A model generated the notes under the pieces. It was not told where the DNA came from, made no database searches, and saw only the letters and a list, made by a program, of their open reading frames with translations. From the NCBI RefSeq assembly GCF_900106695.1, contig NZ_FNMZ01000012.1, positions 1 to 64,000 on the forward strand: DNA of 64,000 nt, written 5' to 3'. Below are positions 17,121-24,830 of the stretch, piece after piece (within the stretch, counting starts at the first letter, position 1; each line of letters starts with the position of its first letter). The DNA is from Albimonas donghaensis. Lineage in GTDB: Bacteria > Pseudomonadota > Alphaproteobacteria > Rhodobacterales > Rhodobacteraceae. A program made the translations under genes and the position numbers.

Positions 17121-17966
17121 ATGCCCCGCAAGACCTCTGATACCAGCGCCATCGACAAGGTGTGCCGCGTGTTGCGACGCGTGGGCGAGCAGCCCGGCGA
17201 CCGTCTGACCGAGATCGCCAGGGACACCGGCCTGCCGTGGGGCACCGCGCTGCGCGTGCTCGACGCGCTGACCCGCGAACGCTTCGTGGAGCGGATCAAT
17301 CCCGGCAAGACCTATGCCTCCGGGCCGGAGACCGTCGCCTTCGCCCGGCGCGCCTCGCCCGAGGAACTGCGCGTCGCCGCGGCGCCGGGGCTGGCCCGGC
17401 TGGCCCGCCTGCTGGGCGACACGGCGCTGCTGTCGGTGGCCAGCGGGCTGGACGCGCTGTGCCTCGACCGGGCGCAGGGGGCCTTTCCGGTGGGGCCGGT
17501 CAGCCTGCAGCCCGGCGCCCGGCGGATGCTGGGGGTGGGGGGCGGCGGGCTCGCCCTGCTGGCCTTCGCGCCGCCTGCGCGCGCCGAGGCCTGCCTGGAG
17601 GTGATCCCCCTGCGCCTGGCCGATCACCCGCGCCTGACGCTGGAGCGCATCCGCGAGGACGTCGCCGCCGCCCGCCGCGACGGGCACGCCCTGGCGCAGG
17701 AGCATTCGCATGACCGGGTGAGCGCCATCGGCGTCCCGGTGCGCAATGCCGACGGGGTGACGGTGGCCGCGCTCAGCGTGGTCTCGCTGACCGACCGGCT
17801 GTTGTCGCGGCGCGGGGAGATCGCGCTCGCCCTGGCGGAGGAGGCCGAGCGCCTGGGCCGGACCGAGGCCGCCGCCGGCGCCTCCGGTCCCTGGGCCGGC
17901 CCCGGGGGGCCGGAAGCGGTCGCGGCCGGGGCTCCGCGCCGTCATGGGCGGGGCGGGCGCGGATGA
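17121..17966 (+). CDS. IclR-family transcriptional regulator (first of two)
   Basis: A 281-residue regulator with an N-terminal winged helix-turn-helix (SAIDKVCRVLRRVGE ... RLTEIARDTGLPWGTALRVL, ~8-50) and a C-terminal IclR effector domain (SVASGLDALCLDRAQG ... RNADGVTVAALSVVSLTDRL). IclR proteins act as dimers of dimers and bind small acids or aromatic effectors. The start at 17121 is preferred over 17094 because GGGAG lies seven bases upstream. It overlaps the next IclR gene by ATGA, an uncommon arrangement of two different IclR regulators in one operon. It may act with its neighbour on the AtuA genes downstream. About 15 C-terminal residues are Gly/Arg-rich and non-conserved. Confidence 0.88.
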   Translation: MPRKTSDTSAIDKVCRVLRRVGEQPGDRLTEIARDTGLPWGTALRVLDALTRERFVERINPGKTYASGPETVAFARRASPEELRVAAAPGLARLARLLGDTALLSVASGLDALCLDRAQGAFPVGPVSLQPGARRMLGVGGGGLALLAFAPPARAEACLEVIPLRLADHPRLTLERIREDVAAARRDGHALAQEHSHDRVSAIGVPVRNADGVTVAALSVVSLTDRLLSRRGEIALALAEEAERLGRTEAAAGASGPWAGPGGPEAVAAGAPRRHGRGGRG

Positions 17967-18784
17967 GCCCGCCGCCCGACGCCGCGCGATCGCCCGGCCC
18001 GCCCGCCGCTGCGGGGGGCGGCACCAATTCGATCGAGAAAGCCTGCGCGGTCCTGCGCGCGCTGGCGGGCTTCGACGCGCCGCTTCGGCTGATCGACATC
18101 GCCGCCGCCGCCGACCTGCATCAGGCCACCGCCGCGCGCGTCCTCGAAACCCTGGCCGAGAACGGCCTGGTGCGCCGCCACGGCCGCCGCCGGCTCTACG
18201 CGCTGTCGCCCCTGGCCGGGCGGCTGGGGCAGGCCGGCCGGGCCGGGATCCTGCGCGAGGCGGCTCATGCCTCGATGCTGCGGCTCTCGGTGCTGAGCGA
18301 CGACACCGCGATGCTGTCGGTGCGCTGCGGGGACGAGGCGCTGTATATCGCGCATGAATTCGGCCGCCACCCGATCCGGGTCGACACGCTGGGCATCGGC
18401 CGGCGGCGCCCGCTGGGGGTCGGCGTGGGGGCGCTGGCGCTGCTGGCGGCCCTGCCGCAGGGTGAGGCGAAAGCGGCGCTGGATCGGGTCGAGCCGGCGC
18501 TGGCCCGCTTCCCCCTGCTCTCGCGCGGGTTGCTGGAGCGGGAGGCCGAGCGGGCCCGGACCCGCGGTCATGCGCTGGTCGCGGATCTCATCACCCCCGG
18601 CGGCGGCGGCGTGGCGGTGGCGATCCGGGCGCCGGAAGCGGGCCTGACCGGGGCGGTCAGCGTGGTCGGCCCCACCGACCGGATCCTGGCGCGGGAGGCG
18701 GAGCTGGCCGCCATGCTGCGCGAGGAGGCCGCCCTGATCCGCGAACGTCTGCTGGCGAATTGCGGTTTGCAAAATTCCATCTGA
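17963..18784 (+). CDS. IclR-family transcriptional regulator (second of two)
   Basis: A 273-residue IclR protein with the winged helix at ~20-75 (SIEKACAVLRALAGF ... RLIDIAAAADLHQATAARVL) and an effector domain at ~90-260 (MLSVRCGDEALYIAHEFG ... AIRAPEAGLTGAVSVVGPTDRI). It is only distantly like its upstream neighbour, so the pair is not a recent duplication. It starts at the ATGA overlap with that gene. Its last codons are part of the first copy of a repeated operator-like sequence (18771-18790), which places a probable binding site over its own 3' end and the start of the AtuA leader. Confidence 0.9.
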   Translation: MSPPPDAARSPGPPAAAGGGTNSIEKACAVLRALAGFDAPLRLIDIAAAADLHQATAARVLETLAENGLVRRHGRRRLYALSPLAGRLGQAGRAGILREAAHASMLRLSVLSDDTAMLSVRCGDEALYIAHEFGRHPIRVDTLGIGRRRPLGVGVGALALLAALPQGEAKAALDRVEPALARFPLLSRGLLEREAERARTRGHALVADLITPGGGGVAVAIRAPEAGLTGAVSVVGPTDRILAREAELAAMLREEAALIRERLLANCGLQNSI

Positions 18785-18790
18785 CGAAAT
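18771..18790 (+). promoter_or_regulatory. Operator-like repeat, copy 1
   Basis: AAAATTCCATCTGACGAAAT, overlapping the stop codon of the second IclR gene. It is 19/20 identical to 18857-18876. The TTCC/GAAA half-site spacing resembles IclR-type operators. An AT-rich island in GC-rich DNA. Confidence 0.55.
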
Positions 18791-18856
18791 CTTTCAGACG
18801 CAACCTGTGTCGAAAACGCGAAAACCGCGGAAAATAAGGGGCTGAGTAGCCTTTCA

Positions 18857-18876
18857 AAAATTCCATCTCACGAAAT
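18857..18876 (+). promoter_or_regulatory. Operator-like repeat, copy 2
   Basis: AAAATTCCATCTCACGAAAT, 86 bases after copy 1 (about eight helical turns) and about 160 bases before the AtuA start. One base differs between the copies. Likely a paired binding site for one of the adjacent IclR proteins; this is inference from conservation and position. Confidence 0.55.
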
Positions 18877-18974
18877 ATCAGGCGGACGGCCTGTCCCGCA
18901 CCGGCCCCCGCGCGCCATGATGCCCCCCGCAGACGCCCCGTTCCGAAGGGCGCGACCGTTTCCGGGAGGATGCC

Positions 18975-19022
18975 ATGACCGACCCCTACACCCCTCGTCC
19001 GTGCGCGAGGGCGCCGCGATGA
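18975..19022 (+). CDS. 15-codon leader ORF coupled to the AtuA gene
   Basis: An ATG with a strong GGGAGG site reads MTDPYTPRPCARAPR and ends at a TGA overlapping the AtuA start codon (ATGA, 19019-19022). The AtuA gene itself has a poorer ribosome site (GCGAGG, inside this short frame). The ORF could therefore serve translational coupling. It has no homology I recognise and may be fortuitous. Confidence 0.35.
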   Translation: MTDPYTPRPCARAPR

Positions 19023-20368
19023 AATCCATCCGCATCGGCTCCGGCTCCGCCTGGATGGGCGACCGCGTCGAACCCGCGCGCTGGAGCGCCGACCGCGGCG
19101 CCCTCGACTACATGTGCTTCGAGACCATGGCCGAGGTCACCATCTCCATGGCCCAGGTCCGCAAGGCCGAGGACCCCAACGCCATCGGCTGGGATCCCTA
19201 CCTGGACGACCGGATGGAGGCGGTGCTGCCCGGCTGCCTGAAGGCCGGCACGCGCATCGTGTCCAACCAGGGCTGGGTGGATCCGGAGGGGGCCGCGGAC
19301 CGGGTGCGCTGGCATCTGCGCAAGCTGGGCGCGACCGGCAAGAAGGTCGCCTGCGTCACCGGCGGCGTCGTCACCGACCGCATGGACCGCTGCGGCCCGA
19401 TCCTGGAGACGGGCGCCGATCCGACGGGTTTCGGGGACGCCCTGCTCTCGGCCGAGGCCTATCTGGGGGCCGAACCCATCGCCCGGGCGCTGGGCATGGG
19501 CGCGGACATCGTCATCACCGGCCGCTGCGCCGACCCGGCCTTGTTCCTCGGCCCGATGCTGCATGAATTCGGCTGGACGCCGGACGATCTCGACCGGCTC
19601 GGCGCCGGCGCCGCCATCGGGCACCTGATGGAATGCGCCGCCCAGATCACCGGCGGCTACTTCTCCGATCCCGGTTTCAAGGACGTGCCCGAGCCGTGGA
19701 ACCTCGGCTTTCCCATCGCCGACGTGACCGAGGACGGCGCCTGCGTGCTGGGCAAGCTGGAGGGGACCGGCGGGCGCATCTCGCTGGGCTCGGTGAAGGA
19801 GCAGATGCTCTACGAGGTCCACGACCCCCGCGCCTATGTCACCCCCGACGTGGTGGTGGATTTCTCCACCGCGAAGCTGACCGAGCTGAACGACGGCCGC
19901 GTGCGCATCGAGGGCGTGACCGGCAAGCCGCGTCCCGAGCGGCTCAAGGTCTCCATCGGCTGCCGGGAGGGGTATATCGGCGAGGACATGTTCCTCTATG
20001 CCGGGCCGGGGGCGCTGGACCGCGCCAGGCTCGCCAAGCGGATCCTGGAGGAACGGTTCAGGATCGTCGGCCTGAAGGCGGACGAGGTGCGCATCGATTT
20101 CGTGGGCTACAACTCCGTCCACGGCGCCGCCACCCCCGCCGACGCGCCCGAGCCCTACGAGGTCGCCGTCCGCGTCGCCGCCCGCACGCAGACCTATGCC
20201 GAGGCCTTCAAGGTGGGGCGCGAGGTCGACGGCATGGCGGTGTCCGGCGTGGCGATGACCGGCAAGCGCGGCGGTCACCGCCAGCGGGTGCGCGAGGTCG
20301 TGGGCGTGTGGTCCGCGATGATCGACCGCGACGCGGTCGCCCCCGAAATCACCATGCTGGAGGTCTGA
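19019..20368 (+). CDS. AtuA-family protein (acyclic terpene utilisation)
   Basis: A 449-residue protein of the AtuA family, named after a gene needed for citronellol/geraniol use in Pseudomonas; the chemical reaction is not settled. Family landmarks are IRIGSGSAWMGDR at the N-terminus, LDYMCFETMAEVTIS, VSNQGWVDPEGAA, VACVTGGVV, ADIVITGRCADPALFLGPM and YFSDPGF. The start MKSIRIG matches the family. One base separates its stop from the small partner gene that follows. In many genomes the two are one protein or an adjacent pair with acyl-CoA genes. Probably controlled by the upstream IclR pair. Confidence 0.85.
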   Translation: MKSIRIGSGSAWMGDRVEPARWSADRGALDYMCFETMAEVTISMAQVRKAEDPNAIGWDPYLDDRMEAVLPGCLKAGTRIVSNQGWVDPEGAADRVRWHLRKLGATGKKVACVTGGVVTDRMDRCGPILETGADPTGFGDALLSAEAYLGAEPIARALGMGADIVITGRCADPALFLGPMLHEFGWTPDDLDRLGAGAAIGHLMECAAQITGGYFSDPGFKDVPEPWNLGFPIADVTEDGACVLGKLEGTGGRISLGSVKEQMLYEVHDPRAYVTPDVVVDFSTAKLTELNDGRVRIEGVTGKPRPERLKVSIGCREGYIGEDMFLYAGPGALDRARLAKRILEERFRIVGLKADEVRIDFVGYNSVHGAATPADAPEPYEVAVRVAARTQTYAEAFKVGREVDGMAVSGVAMTGKRGGHRQRVREVVGVWSAMIDRDAVAPEITMLEV

Positions 20369-20369
20369 G

Positions 20370-20732
20370 ATGCGGGTTCAGCTACGCCACCTCGCCCATG
20401 TCCGTTCCGGCGACAAGGGCAACACCGCGCTGATCTCGGTCATCGCCTATTCCGATCCGCTGTTCGAGATCCTGTGCGAGCAGCTCACGCCCGAGGCGTT
20501 CAAGGCGCATTACCGCGGCGCCATCACCGGCGAGGTCACGCGCCACCGGCTCGACAATCTCGGCGCCCTGCAATTCGTGTGCGAGGGGGCGCTGGGGGGC
20601 GGCGTGTCGCGCAGCCTCGCCATGGACAATTTCGGCAAGGCCCTGTGTTCGGCGGTGCTGGGCTTCGAGGTCGAGGCGCCGGACCGGATGCGCAACCTGT
20701 TGGTGAACCTCGCGGAACCGGCGGCGGGCTGA
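20370..20732 (+). CDS. AtuA C-terminal-domain-like small protein
   Basis: A 120-residue protein matching the ferredoxin-like domain that accompanies AtuA proteins, either fused or as the next gene. The hallmark is LRHLAHVRSGDKGNTALISVIAYS near the N-terminus, then RHRLDNLGALQFVCEGALGGGVSRSL, where conserved glycines and serine form a likely loop. It starts one base after the AtuA stop, so it is expected to be made with it and to form a complex. Function is unknown beyond the association. A hairpin and a 27-bp tandem repeat follow. Confidence 0.82.
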   Translation: MRVQLRHLAHVRSGDKGNTALISVIAYSDPLFEILCEQLTPEAFKAHYRGAITGEVTRHRLDNLGALQFVCEGALGGGVSRSLAMDNFGKALCSAVLGFEVEAPDRMRNLLVNLAEPAAG

Positions 20733-20754
20733 GCGCCGCGCGGGGGGCGGCCGC

Positions 20755-20808
20755 GGCCAGGCCGCGCGGGGACGCGGCGAAGGCCAGGCCGCGCGGAGAC
20801 GCGGCGAA
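20755..20808 (+). repeat. 27-bp tandem duplication
   Basis: Two direct copies (20755-20781 and 20782-20808) of a 27-base unit beginning GGCCAGGCCGCGCGG, differing by one base. Non-coding, directly downstream of the AtuA-partner gene. Confidence 0.85.
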
Positions 20809-20818
20809 GGACCGGGGG

Positions 20819-20846
20819 GGGGGGCGCGCTGAAAAGCGCGCCCCCT
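20819..20846 (+). terminator. Strong hairpin with GAAA loop
   Basis: Arms GGGGGGCGCGCT and AGCGCGCCCCCT close a GAAA tetraloop. One end mismatch; followed by GGCGTTT, so only a short T-run. Probable terminator of the IclR-AtuA transcription unit. Confidence 0.55.
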
Positions 20847-21150
20847 GGCGTTTCGGGGGCGGGCGGCCGCCTGATCGGGCGCGCGACGGAGGCGAAATCG
20901 GTCGCGTTTCCGTGACTATTTCTCAAATGCGCTAAATGAACCTTACGGACGCATCGCCGCCGACCGCGCCGGCCGCGTCCTTCGAACGCCGTCGCCCCTG
21001 GCGGCCCGGCGCCCGATCCGCGCCGATCGCCTCGCGACGATCGCAACACCGAGACGACCCCGAGGCGGACGCCTCCGCCACGCCGGTCCGCGCCGGCGAC
21101 GGAGCCGCGCGCCCAGGTCACGGTCGCCTTGACGCCCAAAGGAGAAACTC

Positions 21151-21306
21151 ATGCTCGGCACGATTCTGGTCATCGTTCTCATTCTCGTTCTCATCGGCGC
21201 CCTGCCGCGCTGGGGGCACAGCGCCAACTGGGGCTACGGGCCCAGCGGCGGTCTCGGCCTGGTGCTGGTGATCGTGCTGATCCTGGTCTTGCTGGGCCAT
21301 ATCTGA
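21151..21306 (+). CDS. DUF3309-type small membrane protein
   Basis: A 51-residue protein, MLGTILVIVLILVLIGALP then WGYGPSGGLGLVLVIVLI, ending LVLLGHI. It matches the DUF3309 family of two-helix hydrophobic proteins common in proteobacteria, whose function is unknown. Two near-identical valine/leucine helices flank a short polar loop with the conserved WGYGPSGG. AAAGGAGA sits 6 bases before the ATG. It is a single gene. Being very short and GC-rich, it is easily missed, but the ribosome site, codon use and conserved loop support it. Confidence 0.85.
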   Translation: MLGTILVIVLILVLIGALPRWGHSANWGYGPSGGLGLVLVIVLILVLLGHI

Positions 21307-21334
21307 CCCCCCGACCCGCCGCGGCGGCTGAGAC

Positions 21335-21814
21335 TCAGCCCCGGCGCGCGGCGTCGATGGCCGCCACGTCGATCTTCGTCATGGTCAACATCGCCTGGAA
21401 GGCGCGGGCGGCTTCGTCGCCGCCCGCCGCCAGCGCCTCGGTCAGGGTGCGCGGGGTGATCTGCCAGTTCAGCCCCCAGCGGTCCTTGCACCATCCGCAG
21501 GCGCTTTCGGCCCCGCCATTGCCGACGATGGCGTTCCAGCAGCGGTCGGTTTCCGCCTGGTCGTCGGTGGCGACCTGGAAGGAGAAGGCCTCGGTCTGCG
21601 GGAAGGCCGGCCCGCCGTTGAGCCCGAGGCAGGGCAGGCCGAGCACGGTGAACGTCACCGTCAGCACGTCGCCCGCCTTGCCCTGGGGGAAGTCCGTCGG
21701 CGCCCGGAACACCGCGGTCACCGCGCTGTCGGGGAAGGTTTCGGCGTAGAAGCGCGCTGCGGCTTCGGCCTCGCCATCAAACCACAGGCAAACGGTGTTC
21801 CTGGCGATGGTCAC
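21335..21814 (-). CDS. VOC-fold protein of the PhnB type
   Basis: A 159-residue vicinal-oxygen-chelate fold protein (3-demethylubiquinone-9 3-methyltransferase-like, PhnB family). It shows NTVCLWFDGEAEAAARFYAETF at the start, GLPCLGLNGGPAFPQTEAFSF in the middle and the hallmark CGWCKDRWGLNWQITP. Members mostly lack a known reaction despite the name. The GTG start at 21814 (VTIARNTVCLW) with GGGAGA upstream matches the family start. It ends 28 bases from the convergent DUF3309 gene. It may be co-transcribed with the enoyl-CoA hydratase-like gene upstream, with a 47-base gap. Confidence 0.85.
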   Translation of the reverse strand: MTIARNTVCLWFDGEAEAAARFYAETFPDSAVTAVFRAPTDFPQGKAGDVLTVTFTVLGLPCLGLNGGPAFPQTEAFSFQVATDDQAETDRCWNAIVGNGGAESACGWCKDRWGLNWQITPRTLTEALAAGGDEAARAFQAMLTMTKIDVAAIDAARRG

Positions 21815-21861
21815 GATGTGGTCTCCCTGTCCTTGGCGGGCCCCCGATCGAGTCCGACCCC

Positions 21862-22680
21862 TCAACCTTCGAACGGCTTGTCGCGCTCGGTCAACAGGCC
21901 CTTCACGCTGCCGCCGTCACGCTTGAACCGCTCGCGGTATTCGCGGCTGGGATCGGTGGTGAAGGCGAGCGACTGGATCTCCGTCCCCGCCCGCAGCCCG
22001 TCGCGCATCCCCATGATCTCCATCGCCCGATGGACGGAGCGCTTGTTGATCTGCTGGAGGTCGGAGGGGACCTTGGCGGCGCGTTCGGCGAAATCCAGCA
22101 CCTCGTCCTCCAGCCGGTCGGCGGGGAAGGCGCGGGTGGCGAAACCGTCGGCGGCGGCCTGGGCGCCGGAGATCGAGTCGCCCGTCAGATACATCTCCAT
22201 CGCCCGCCGCATGCCCATCAGCCAGGGATGAAACTGCATGTCCGGCGGGCTCATCAGCCGGGTGGGCGGGTAGCCGATCTGCGCGTCCTCGGCCACGTAG
22301 ACCACGTCGCAGGCGGTCGCCAGCTCCGACCCGCCGGCCAGGCAATGGCCATGCACCTGCGCCACCACGGGCTTGGCCAGATCCCACATGCGGAACCAGC
22401 CCTCCACCACATGCCGGCTCCAGCTCTGGTGGCCCCGCGCGGTGTGATAGGGCCGGTCGGCCTCCAGGTCCGCCGAGAGGTCGTAGCCCGAGCAGAAGGA
22501 CGGCCCCGCGCCCCGGATCACCGTGACCCGCACGTCCGGGTCCAGGTCCGCGTCCTCCAGCGCCTTGAACAGGCGGGCGCACAGGGCGTTGGACATGGCG
22601 TTGCGCTTTTCCGGCCGGTTCAGGGTCAGGCGGCGGACCATGGGGCGGGGGGCATCGATCAGCAGGATGTCGTCGGACAT
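21862..22680 (-). CDS. Crotonase-fold protein (enoyl-CoA hydratase/isomerase family) 1
   Basis: A 272-residue crotonase-fold enzyme acting on acyl-CoA thioesters. The oxyanion-hole segments are GPSFCSGYDLSADL and GHCLAGGSELATACDVV. The first catalytic glutamate of enoyl-CoA hydratase (E144 in the rat enzyme) is kept (AGGSELA), but the position of E164 is proline (IGYPPTR). Plain hydratase activity is therefore doubtful. It is the last of a run of minus-strand acyl-CoA genes, 47 bases after crotonase 2. ATG start at 22680. Confidence 0.85.
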   Translation of the reverse strand: MSDDILLIDAPRPMVRRLTLNRPEKRNAMSNALCARLFKALEDADLDPDVRVTVIRGAGPSFCSGYDLSADLEADRPYHTARGHQSWSRHVVEGWFRMWDLAKPVVAQVHGHCLAGGSELATACDVVYVAEDAQIGYPPTRLMSPPDMQFHPWLMGMRRAMEMYLTGDSISGAQAAADGFATRAFPADRLEDEVLDFAERAAKVPSDLQQINKRSVHRAMEIMGMRDGLRAGTEIQSLAFTTDPSREYRERFKRDGGSVKGLLTERDKPFEG

Positions 22681-22727
22681 GGCGCAGGTTCCTTGAGCGA
22701 CAGGGGGGAGGGGGAGAGGCGGGGGCC

Positions 22728-23564
22728 TCAGCCCCCCTTGGCCTCGCGGCGGATCACCTCCATGCCGGCGGGGTCCACGATCTTGCCGTGCACCTCGACG
22801 TTGTTGGAGTGGCCCACATGGTGCAACGCCATGGCGGTGGTCATGGCGGTCCGGAACCCCTGCGCGTCCTGCGCGGCGTTCACCGACTGCTTGGCCAGCC
22901 GCAGCCCCATCGCGGGGCGCGAGGCGATGCGCTTCGCCAGGCCCAGCGTGAAGCCCTCCAGCTCGTCTCGCGCCACGACATGGTTGACGAAGCCGATGGC
23001 GCGCGCCTCCGCCGCGCCCAGCATCCCGCCGGTGAACAGCAGCTCCTTGGCCTTGCGCAGCCCGAAATCCCAGGGGTGGGAGAACCACTCCACCCCGTTG
23101 ACCCCGAAGGCCACGGTCGGGTCGGAGAAGGTGGCGTCCTCGGAGGCCACGATCAGGTCGCAGACCGCCGCCAGCATCAGCCCGCCGGCGATGGCCTTGC
23201 CGTGGACCTGCGCGATGGTCGGCTTGGGAAGGTCCCGCCAGCGCTGGCAGAAGCCGAGATAGTATTCCTCCTCGCGCGCCTGCCGGCCTTCGGCGCCCGG
23301 CGCGTCGAAGCCGCCCCAGGGGGTGACGGTCGGCGCGTCGGGCATGGTCCGGTCGGCGGCGAGGTCGTGGCCGGAGGAGAAATGCGGGCCGTCGGCGGCC
23401 AGCACGATGACCTTCACGCCCGGATCATGCGCCGCCGCGTCGAAGGCGTCGTTCAGCGCGTAGAGCATCGCGAGGTTCTGGGCGTTGCGCATCTCCGGTC
23501 GGGCCAGCGTGATGCGGGCGACGCCCTCGGCGGGGGCGTCGGTGCGGATGGTCTGTTCGGTCAT
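22728..23564 (-). CDS. Crotonase-fold protein (enoyl-CoA hydratase/isomerase family) 2
   Basis: A 278-residue crotonase homologue with HFSSGHDLAADR and the oxyanion-hole motif GKAIAGGLMLAAVCDLI. The two hydratase glutamates are replaced (methionine in AGGLMLA, threonine in FSDPTV), so it is more likely an isomerase, dehydrogenase partner, lyase or thioesterase-type member than a hydratase. The C-terminal trimerisation helices are present (AAQDAQGFRTAMTTAM). It lies 47 bases downstream of the acyl-CoA dehydrogenase gene, within the same operon. ATG at 23564. Confidence 0.85.
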   Translation of the reverse strand: MTEQTIRTDAPAEGVARITLARPEMRNAQNLAMLYALNDAFDAAAHDPGVKVIVLAADGPHFSSGHDLAADRTMPDAPTVTPWGGFDAPGAEGRQAREEEYYLGFCQRWRDLPKPTIAQVHGKAIAGGLMLAAVCDLIVASEDATFSDPTVAFGVNGVEWFSHPWDFGLRKAKELLFTGGMLGAAEARAIGFVNHVVARDELEGFTLGLAKRIASRPAMGLRLAKQSVNAAQDAQGFRTAMTTAMALHHVGHSNNVEVHGKIVDPAGMEVIRREAKGG

Positions 23565-23611
23565 GGGGCGGGCCTCGGCGGAGAAGGGGGGAGGGGGGAA
23601 AGGGGGGGCGC

Positions 23612-24784
23612 TCAGGCCCCCGCCATCTCCGGCGCCGCGGGCTGGGCGGCGCGCGCGTCCTCCCGCGCCGCCAGCCGGTCGATATGCCAGGCTGCGTCGC
23701 CGAAAAGCGCCTCGTTGACCGACAGGCGCTTGTAGTAGTGGCCGATGCCGAGATCGTCGGTCATGCCCATGCCGCCGTGAAGCTGCACCCCCTGGCCGCC
23801 GACGAAGCGGGCGGCGCGGGCGGTCTCGGCCTTGGCGCGCCAGGCGGCGATGGCGGCGTCGGGCGCGTTCTCGTCCTGGGCGGTGAGGGCGGCGTGGATG
23901 GCGGCGCGGCTCTCCTCGCAGCAGATGCGCATGTCCACCAGCCGATGCTGGAGCACCTGGAAGGACGAGAGCTTCTGGCCGAACTGCTCGCGGGTCTTGA
24001 GGTAGTCGGTGGTGATCTCGGACGCCTTGGTCATCGCCCCCAGCATGTCGGCGCAGACCGCCAGCGCGGCCCGGTCCAGCAGCCGGTCGATGGCGGCGAG
24101 CCGGTCGTCCGTGGTCCCGCCCAGCAGCGCGTCGGCCGACACCGCCACGCCGTCGAGCGTCGCCGCCGCGCCGCGCCGCCCGTCCAGGGCCGGGGCGGGC
24201 ACGCGGTGCAGCCCGCCCGCGTCGCCGGGCACGAGGAACAGGCCCACCGGCCCGTCCGGCCCGCCGATGCGCGCCGACACCACCAGCAGGTCCGCGGCAT
24301 GGGCGCCGGCCGAGAACGCCTTGTCCCCGGTCAGCGCGTAGCCGTCCGCGGTGGGGCGGGCGATGGTCTCGACATGGTCGCGGGCGAAGCCCGAGCCGGG
24401 CTCGTAATGCAGGAAGCCCAGGATCTTCTCGCCCTCGGCCACGCCTTCCAGCGCGGCCTGCTGGGCCTCCGTCCCCAGGCCCGTCACCGCGCCCGCGCCC
24501 AGCACCAGGCAGGGGATCAGCGGCTCGGCCGCCAGTTCCGCCCCGGCGGCGGCGAAGAGGATCGCGGCCTCGGTCAGCCCGCCCTCGGAGCCGCCGGCGT
24601 CCTCGGGCAGCATCAGCCCCAGCCAGCCCAGTTCGGCGTAGCTTTTCCACTCGGCGCGGCCGAACCCGTCGGGGCCGTCGTCGCGGGTCAGCGCCAGGGC
24701 GCGCTCCGGCCCGTAGCGGTCGGCGAAATACTCGGTGGCGCTGTCATGCAGGAGCTGGCGCTCCTCGGACGAAAAGGCGGGCAT
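23612..24784 (-). CDS. Acyl-CoA dehydrogenase, probable non-catalytic subunit of a heteromer
   Basis: A 390-residue acyl-CoA dehydrogenase-fold protein: N-terminal helices (FSSEERQLLHDSATEYF), middle beta-domain (GYALTGDKAFSAGAHAADLLV) and C-terminal four-helix bundle (TREQFGQKLSSFQVLQHRLVDM, FAD contact). It lacks the ER pair that provides the base in isovaleryl-type enzymes (the region reads LLDRAALAV), and its end (YYKRLSVNEALFG) is not the usual FAD-binding tail. Its direct neighbour has both. This matches the alpha2-beta2 acyl-CoA dehydrogenases known from steroid side-chain breakdown (FadE26/27, FadE28/29). Downstream of its probable partner by 46 bases. Confidence 0.85.
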   Translation of the reverse strand: MPAFSSEERQLLHDSATEYFADRYGPERALALTRDDGPDGFGRAEWKSYAELGWLGLMLPEDAGGSEGGLTEAAILFAAAGAELAAEPLIPCLVLGAGAVTGLGTEAQQAALEGVAEGEKILGFLHYEPGSGFARDHVETIARPTADGYALTGDKAFSAGAHAADLLVVSARIGGPDGPVGLFLVPGDAGGLHRVPAPALDGRRGAAATLDGVAVSADALLGGTTDDRLAAIDRLLDRAALAVCADMLGAMTKASEITTDYLKTREQFGQKLSSFQVLQHRLVDMRICCEESRAAIHAALTAQDENAPDAAIAAWRAKAETARAARFVGGQGVQLHGGMGMTDDLGIGHYYKRLSVNEALFGDAAWHIDRLAAREDARAAQPAAPEMAGA

Positions 24785-24830
24785 GGTCTCTCCTCTCTCG
24801 GGTCGCTCTCGTGGTCGCGCAGGCGGGGGC

